From positions 643,307 through 707,306 of the forward strand of contig MNCI01002098.1 of assembly GCA_015680685.1 (NCBI GenBank): a DNA stretch of 64,000 nt, read 5' to 3'. The notes under the pieces are model-generated. The model was not told the origin of the DNA. It saw only the letters and a program-made list of their open reading frames with translations, and made no database searches. Shown here one piece after another: positions 58,530 through 64,000 of the stretch (within the stretch, counting starts at the first letter, position 1; every line of letters starts with the position of its first letter). Source of the stretch: Gnetum montanum (taxonomy: Eukaryota; Streptophyta; Gnetopsida; Gnetales; Gnetaceae). The translations under genes and the position numbers were made by a program.

Positions 58530-59400
58530 GGAGTCTGACTACAACATAGGAGCTGAAAATGATCCCAAGCTATTTTCACAAGCCATGAGTTGTAAGGAAT
58601 CTAACTTGTGGTATGATGTCATAAAAGATGAAATGAACTCTATGTCATCTAATGGAGTCCGGGATCTTGTCAAGTTGCTTGATGATGTAAAAGCCATTGG
58701 ATGCAAATGGGTCTTCAAGACTAAGAAAGAGTCATTGGGCAACATTGAAAGATATAAGGCTCGACTTGTTGCTAAAGGGTTCACTCAGAAAGAGGGAATA
58801 GATTACAAGGAGACCTTTTGTGCTATATCTAAGAAGGACTACCTTCATGTTATCATGTCATTGGTTGTCCATTTTGATCTTGAATTACATCAAATGGATG
58901 TGAAAAAGCAACATTCCTTAATGGTGATCTAGAGGAAGAGGTTTATATGAAACAACCTAAAGGATTTTTCTCTAGTTATGGCGAGCAATTGGTATGCAAG
59001 CTCAAGAAATCCATATATGGATTGAAACAAGCCTCTTGTTAATGGTACTTAAAATTTCATGATATAATCACTTCATTTGGTTTTGCAGAAAACATCATGG
59101 ATCAATGTATATACCAAAAGGTCAATGGGAGCAAAATCTATTTCCTTGTTCTATATGTGGATGATATCCTTCTTGCAACCAATAATAGTGGATTTTTATG
59201 CGAGGTAAAACATTTTCTCTCTAAGAATTTTGAATGAAGAACATGGGTGAGGCATCTTATATCATTGGCATACAAATCCATAGGGATAGATCTAAATGTA
59301 TTCTAGATCTATTGCAGGAAACCTATATCAATAAGGTTTTAGAAAGGTTTTGGATAAAAGATTGTTCACGACAAGTTAAATTTGAACCAGTGCCCTAGGA
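58530..59400 (+). pseudogene. Copia reverse transcriptase, decayed
   Basis: 58585-58932 is open: [55 protein letters not shown], then a frameshift at [12 protein letters not shown]. Further motifs in other frames: [13 protein letters not shown] (near 59000) and the catalytic LYVDDILLAT at about 59150-59180. Standard copia domain order after integrase. Confidence 0.88.
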
Positions 59401-59439
59401 ATGATTTAGATAAAAGTCAAATGAACAACATTTCATATA

Positions 59440-60080
59440 CTTCAGCTGTTGGAAGCCTTATGTATGGTCAATTCTACACAAGACCTAACATTACATTTGC
59501 TATGGGAATGTTGGGTAGATATCAGAGTAATCTAGGTATTGACCACTAGAGGGCTACAAAGAAAGTGATGAGATATCTTCAAGGTACAAAAGACTACATG
59601 CTCATGTATAAACAAATTGACTTCTTGGAGGTGACTGGCTACTCCAACTAAGACTTTGTTGGCTATGTTGATTCATGAAAATCAACATCTGGTTATGTTT
59701 TTATGCTAGTTGGAGGAGCTATATCCTAAAGGAGTGGAAAGTAAACTTTGGTTGCTACTTCCACCATGGAGGCAGAGTCTGTTTCTTGTTTTGAGGCTAC
59801 TTCACATGGTGTATGGTTAAAGAGTTTCATAACAAGGCTTAAAATTGTGGATTCTATATCTAGGCTATTAAGAATGTTTTGTGACAATTCAGCTACTATC
59901 TTTATGGCTAAGAATAATAAGAGTCGCAATCGAAGTAAACACATCAACATAAAGTACTTAGCCATAAGGGAACGTATTAAGGAAAACAAAGTGATCATTG
60001 TGCATATAAGCACTGAATTAATGATAGCTAATCCTTTGACAAAAGGAATGCCAAGTGGGAGACCAAGTGGGAGATTGTAG
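59440..60080 (+). pseudogene. Copia connection and RNase H domain, decayed
   Basis: SAVGSLMYGQF..TRPNITFAMGML (from about 59448) precedes the RNase H. The open part 59748-60080 contains VATSTMEAESVSCFEATSHG, FCDNSATIFMAKNNKS and KHINIKYLAIRERIKENKV, with the expected acidic residues. It ends ANPLTKGMPSGRPSGRL, the stop lying in the LTR. Confidence 0.88.
60051..60075 (+). other. Copia polypurine tract, duplicated
   Basis: The 12-mer CCAAGTGGGAGA occurs twice in tandem (60051-60062 and 60063-60074), followed by T and the LTR. A single AAGTGGGAGA-T is the usual copia PPT. Confidence 0.8.
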
Positions 60081-60616
60081 CATGCATTACTCACTAATGT
60101 GCTTTATGCATTAGTTAATTCATAAAAGTAGCCACCATGCCCACTAATGCATTTTATGGGTTAGTTAATGCATGAAAGTGGCCACCATGTTCACTAATGC
60201 ATTTTTATGGATTAGTTAATGTATGAAAGTGGGTACATACCCACTAACGCATTTTTATGAGTTGAGTAACACATTAAGGTGGTCTCCATATCAGTAACAT
60301 GTTTTTATGCATTGGCATTGGGTCTCTTATGGTAACCAATTTCGTGCCTATAAATTTGTTCTTGACGGGAGAATAAAGGCACCACAAATCATAGCAAAAT
60401 TGCAATTCTGGTTCTTTTCACAAATGCTTGAATATTGCATATACCATCATTGTAGAGCGTCCATGTGAAAGAAGAATCAGAACGCTAAGTTTAATCTAAG
60501 GTATGCATTTCTAGTTATTTATACATATGAATTTCTTGTGTCATTTGCTTCTGCATTCTGTACTTTGATTACTTGTGCCATCTAGTCACAATTCTAGTCA
60601 CAATTATTTTCTTACA
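60076..60616 (+). repeat. Copia 3' LTR (541 bp)
   Basis: Starts TGTAGCATGCATTAC, ends TTTTCTTACA. Matches 46156-46682 with many substitutions. Confidence 0.88.
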
Positions 60617-62411
60617 AGCTTTACCTGTGGTACACTTGACGTCCTTCTATATTCCCTTGTATAGAAGGGTTTTTCGGAATCCACAATTCTTAAATGTGAA
60701 ACGTTGTATGGATCACTGTTCGGCGAGCTCACATCATAACGTGATTGCTACAATGACAAACAACTTGGAATATGTCAAACTTTGAAACTGTGAATGGAAC
60801 TGGGTATCGGCCCTTTCCTGATGCAAACAAAAATAATTTATTGCATTGATTATATTATAATGCAGTCTTCCTTTAGTGCAAACGACATTGTGCAGCTTAA
60901 AAGGCTGATTCTATAAAGATTCTCAGAGGAAGCGTGTGGTTTAAGGCAGCCTAATGTCCTTCAAATGTGTCCAACTATCTACAGGAAAGTTTAAAAAGCC
61001 ATGACAGACTTTGGTGCATGCAAGGTTGCTTAAAAAGAAAAACTTTTATTTTATATAAAAACCTGGTTCTCACTTCTAGCTGTCAGGATTAAAGCAGCAA
61101 GAAATGTTTGTTACTATTTATGTTATGCCTTTGCCTGTTTCTTTCTGTTTAGTTGAATGAATCTGACGACACTGAATCCATGGAGATGGTGAGTTTAAGG
61201 ATTTATGAATAATTGTAGATTACACCTTCAACGATCAAATCCTAATAAAATAAACAAAAGAAATAATGAGCCTCACTTGAATCTAGAGATTAATCTGGGT
61301 AAACTTCCATAAAATTAAAATTAAGTGAAACTAAACAATTTTATAAATATAATGAGTGCTCTGCCGCTGCAGCACTTGGAGACGGGAAACCAAACACGCC
61401 CTACCTAAGCCGACAGCCGAAGCTGGGACTTCCACTCACATTTTTAAGAGCAAAAGAAGGAAACATTAGTCTACAGCAGTTCTTAAGGTCAAGAAGTATA
61501 TGCTAATTGGCATGGATTATTTGTATTCTATCTTTTTATCCTTTATTTTTATTTTTATTTTATCTCATTGCAGCTCTGCTATTGTTTTCATGATTTCATG
61601 GCCTAATATTGGATATTTCCAGCATGAATAGGATCAAACCCAGATGATAAAGGACAACCAAGATTACCATTCAGCATAGGCAGCAATTTGACAAAGTAAA
61701 ACGTGCGGATAACTTGAATTTGACAATTTATGCGAGCCCAGTTGTCGTTACAGTGGCTGGGTATCACACAGAAGTTACAAGCTAAACTTGTTTTGCAAGC
61801 AAATAGCAATTCCTTTAACTGCATCGTTAACTTAACCTTAAAATGAAGGTGTAAACATCATTAAAGATTAAAAAACAAGATTGATTCACACAGAAAAGAA
61901 TCTGGAATGGTGAAATGATGAACTGAAATGAATTGAACTGTTTGTTATCCCAATTAATGTCCCAAAACCTTTTTAATTTAAACGTATCTTGTTGATGCAT
62001 AAAAATTGGTCACAGCAATACCTACCAAAACTTGTTTTAAGAGACTATTGTCTAGGCTGGGGGCAATATGGGTACAGAAATGTGGGAATAGTCTCACGTG
62101 GTAAGGGCAACGTGGTGTTTTAATAACAGATGAAAATTTAAAGATACTGATAATTTAAATAACTTTAATGAGGAAATTTAAATAAAATAACTGTCCAAAT
62201 TAATAATTTGACAAGGAAATTTAAATAAAATAATTGTTCATTACACCAGTTTGGGAATGAGTATACAAGATGTTTGATACCAAGAACCTTTAATACAAAC
62301 AACAAGGGTTTGTATTTAAAGGTATTTCTTTTAGTAAAAATGACACACAACACATTAAAACTCTCAGCCGTTGGAATGACAATAAAGAAAAGGTTGCAAC
62401 AAAGACTTAGC
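60617..62411. other. Low-repeat DNA; no gene identified
   Basis: No recognisable exon. A CG-containing patch at 61360-61440 and the block related to 33 kb (listed separately) stand out. Elsewhere AT-rich. Confidence 0.4.
61560..61810 (+). repeat. Dispersed repeat related to 33050-33560
   Basis: Three blocks in the same order and orientation: GTTTTCATGATTTCATGGCC (33080s), TTGACAAAG..AACTTGAATTT (33185s), and GTATCACA...AAGCTAAACTTGTTT (33510s). The blocks are closer together here (about 200 bp against 455 bp). Could be two copies of a non-coding repeat or gene flank. Confidence 0.5.
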
Positions 62412-62781
62412 TCAGTAGAACTCCAGATCTTGTACGGAAACTGGATGACCTCTTGCACAAACTTGTTCATCCAGGAAGCACACCTCCTCCAAGAAGTTTG
62501 GGCCCTTCCAATCTAATCTGTTCATAGCCTTTGACAGGACTGCTTTTAGTAGCACCTCTAAAACTGGTTCAGTAGAATCCAGAGAAAGGATTCTTGGCAC
62601 CTCCTTGCCCATGCTGAAAACCCCCTTCCTCAAACTGTGGGAAGGGTTTTCGAAGTTCTGATTTTTTTTTATCTCCCTCAGCTGCCGCCTCACCCTCTGC
62701 CTCTTCCGCTCCCGTTGAAATTGCACACAAACAGATGAGAGTGAAACCCAAACCACCAGAGAATATTAAACGTTTAAACAC
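62412..62781 (-). CDS. Hypothetical open frames, function unknown
   Basis: Two overlapping reverse-strand frames. One (62781-62569) encodes MFKRLIFSGGLGFTLICLCA, a signal-peptide-like start, then a Glu/Ala-rich and Lys-rich segment and a Gly/Phe-rich end. The other (62756-62412) encodes a basic stretch, then DWKGPNFLEEVCFLDEQVCA. Only one could be real and neither resembles a known family. They lie about 270 bp downstream of the RING exon on the same strand. Confidence 0.2.
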
Positions 62782-63048
62782 AACATTTTACAATGCTCAT
62801 CACAGCAACAAATACGGTTATTAATTACATACTCATGTTCTCTCTATTTTCAGTTCCAGGCACGAAACAGAAACAAAATTAGCACGTTAAAGTGCATAGA
62901 ATAAAAAAAATGTGACCCACAAAGCCACAAGATGTTAAGTGCGAAAAAAATTGAAATGAGCAACATGTATCACCTGTCAGCAGTAGGAGCAAATACAGAA
63001 AAACCGAAATCGGATCAGGAGTAAGTAGAACTGTGAAATATATACCGT

Positions 63049-63201
63049 TTATGAAAGATAAACCTTGACTTTTCGATTTACTTGGGAGGCGCAGACGGAA
63101 CAAAACTCTACTTTGTTTGGGCACGCTTCGCAAAGACAGAGATGCCGGCATGGCCATAGCAAAATGGATACGTAACTGCTGTTGCAGACACTGCACTTTC
63201 C
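63049..63201 (-). CDS. C-terminal RING-finger exon of a probable BOI-like E3 ubiquitin ligase (partial)
   Basis: The reverse strand from 63201 reads G-K, then a complete C3HC4 RING: CSVC, eleven residues, CRHLCLCEAC, then VEFCSVC, followed by ASQVNRKVKVYLS and a TAA stop (63051-63049). CRHLCLC and a C-terminal RING ending in a few residues like VKVYLS are typical of the BOI/BRG (S-ribonuclease-binding-protein-like) plant E3 ligases, which transfer ubiquitin to regulators in stress and hormone signalling. A stop codon lies three codons upstream, but CCACTAG just before 63201 is a good splice acceptor, fitting an exon start. The upstream exon with the coiled coil is not in view. All Cys/His are present, so the exon may belong to a real gene or a recent pseudogene. 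Confidence 0.7.
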   Translation of the reverse strand, partial: GKCSVCNSSYVSILLWPCRHLCLCEACPNKVEFCSVCASQVNRKVKVYLS

Positions 63202-63727
63202 CTAGTGGTACTGCTCCGCCATTCTGTGCAAAGCGCTCAATGAAAGCTAACTATAAACATATCCTTAGAACACAAGAATGGAAATTTCTGGTCATGCAAA
63301 CCAAGGTAAATATAACTACTGACGTAAATATAACTACTGTGATTCTCGGAAAGGAAATAAATTAACGGCTCATGCACTCGCAGGTAGAAAACTCAGACGT
63401 AGTGCAATGCAAGAGCATAGCGCGGCATGAGTTAGAGATTTGATATTGCCAATTTAGACGTCTACTTCAACGTATGTTGAAGGGATGATCGACATTTTAG
63501 TTCAACAGACAAATTATATTGCAACAGACAACCTGTGCGCGTCTGTGTTGTTTGGGTCCACGCAAAGAAAGAGAAGAACCGGGCCTTTAAATAGCCACGG
63601 AATAACTGATCTAACATAAATAATTTAACATTTTATTTCTGCTGAAGACAGCCGACACGCAAAAAATACTTAAACATTTTAGGCTCAATTTTAAAATTTA
63701 AGCTCAAGTACGTAGATGGGCAAAACC
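63202..63727 (-). other. Probable intron or upstream region of the RING gene
   Basis: No exon recognised. Higher in CpG than most of the window (GTGCGCGTCTGTG near 63534). Confidence 0.35.
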
Positions 63728-64000
63728 CTATGCGCCGGAGATTCGCAATTTGGATAAATTTTGACGAACTGTTCGCATTGGGGGGAGCGCGTACAAAAGC
63801 ACATTAAATTCGCAATGGGTACGTATTTCATAATTTCCAACGTAACTTTCTCTGGATTTGTACATATACATTGAAATGGTCGCCTTGCCTTGCCTTGCCG
63901 TATTGTTCTTGCCTTTTTAGTTCTTCGAATGTCGGCATTTTGCATTAAAATCTTAAGTATCTTCTCCTGTTCTGAATCATACCAAAAATTTCATTTCATT
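63728..64000 (+). mobile_element. hAT element 3 (left end, cut by the window edge)
   Basis: Begins CTATGCGCCGGAGATTCGC, like the starts of the hAT elements at 29969 (reverse) and 29979. It stays similar through GAACTGTTCGC, ATTAAATTCGCA, TTTCATAATTTCCAA, TGGTCGCCTTGCC and TTAAAATCTTA..ATCTTCTCCTGT. The 8 bases before it (GCAAAACC) would be the target duplication. The other end is outside the window. Confidence 0.75.

Larger units (their letters stand above)
46156..60616 (+). mobile_element. Ty1/copia retrotransposon, interrupted by element C
   Basis: LTRs at 46156-46682 and 60076-60616. PBS for initiator tRNA-Met, gag, integrase, RT and RNase H in copia order, and a PPT. Flanks are GGCTT (46151-46155) and AGCTT (60617-60621), a 5-bp duplication with one change. 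Element C with its own duplication fills 47344-56203. Without it the element would be about 5.6 kb. Protease and the gag zinc knuckle are missing, and all genes have stops, so it is inactive. Confidence 0.88.

Noticed and set aside
59726-60094. 122-codon reverse-strand open frame
   Set aside because: Antisense of the copia RNase H, which has clear family motifs on the + strand.

Overview
The window looks like intergenic DNA of a large seed-plant genome, most likely a gymnosperm. It is AT-rich, nearly gene-free and built of old, nested, stop-ridden retroelements, with plant-type LTR retrotransposon domains, L1-type LINEs, tRNA-derived SINEs and a hAT DNA transposon. Most premature stops fit C-to-T or G-to-A decay of methylated cytosine. 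Species was not inferred further. Five single N characters (14459, 25905, 29448, 31065, 43003) look like collapsed assembly gaps.

Layout. 1-129: tail of an LTR. 587-2865: remains of a different Ty3/gypsy element (PPT/LTR-like stretch, then an RT-RNase H-integrase fragment). 2866-3188 and 16268-17760 (-): two halves of one L1-type LINE split by element A (3189-16267, +). Element A is a 13-kb Ty3/gypsy element of Athila/Tat type with LTRs, a tRNA-Asp PBS, gag, protease, RT, RNase H, integrase, a 2-kb spacer and a large extra 3' ORF. 18950-20960 (-): an isolated fourth copy of that 3' ORF. 22.3-23.9 kb: SINEs and a 56-bp minisatellite. 24821-31218: two hAT elements in opposite orientation, inserted one base apart in the same target; the larger keeps hAT transposase exons. 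32.2-32.6 kb: tandem duplications. 34.2-44.8 kb (-): a second LINE, split between its RT motifs by element B (35339-43866, -, perfect TSD ATAAC). 46156-60616 (+): a Ty1/copia element (PBS for initiator tRNA-Met) split by element C (47349-56198, +, perfect TSD ATTTT). 60.6-64 kb: low-repeat DNA with the C-terminal RING exon of a probable BOI-like E3 ubiquitin ligase (63049-63201, -) and the start of a third hAT copy.

How it fits together. Elements A, B and C are one family. A carries (decayed) pol. B and C lack all of pol but keep LTRs, PPT, gag, the spacer and the 3' ORF. B and C therefore look like non-autonomous deletion derivatives that needed an A-like helper for RT and integrase, yet kept a long accessory protein: a central domain resembling a plant transposon-associated domain, followed by a long coiled coil. 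In B and C the spacer upstream of the 3' ORF repeats the LTR U3 control module (GATATC-type palindromes followed by a TATA box). In A the spacer instead repeats A's own, different U3 motif. This suggests an internal promoter for the 3' ORF, and is the observation most worth following up. No intact host gene is complete in the window.
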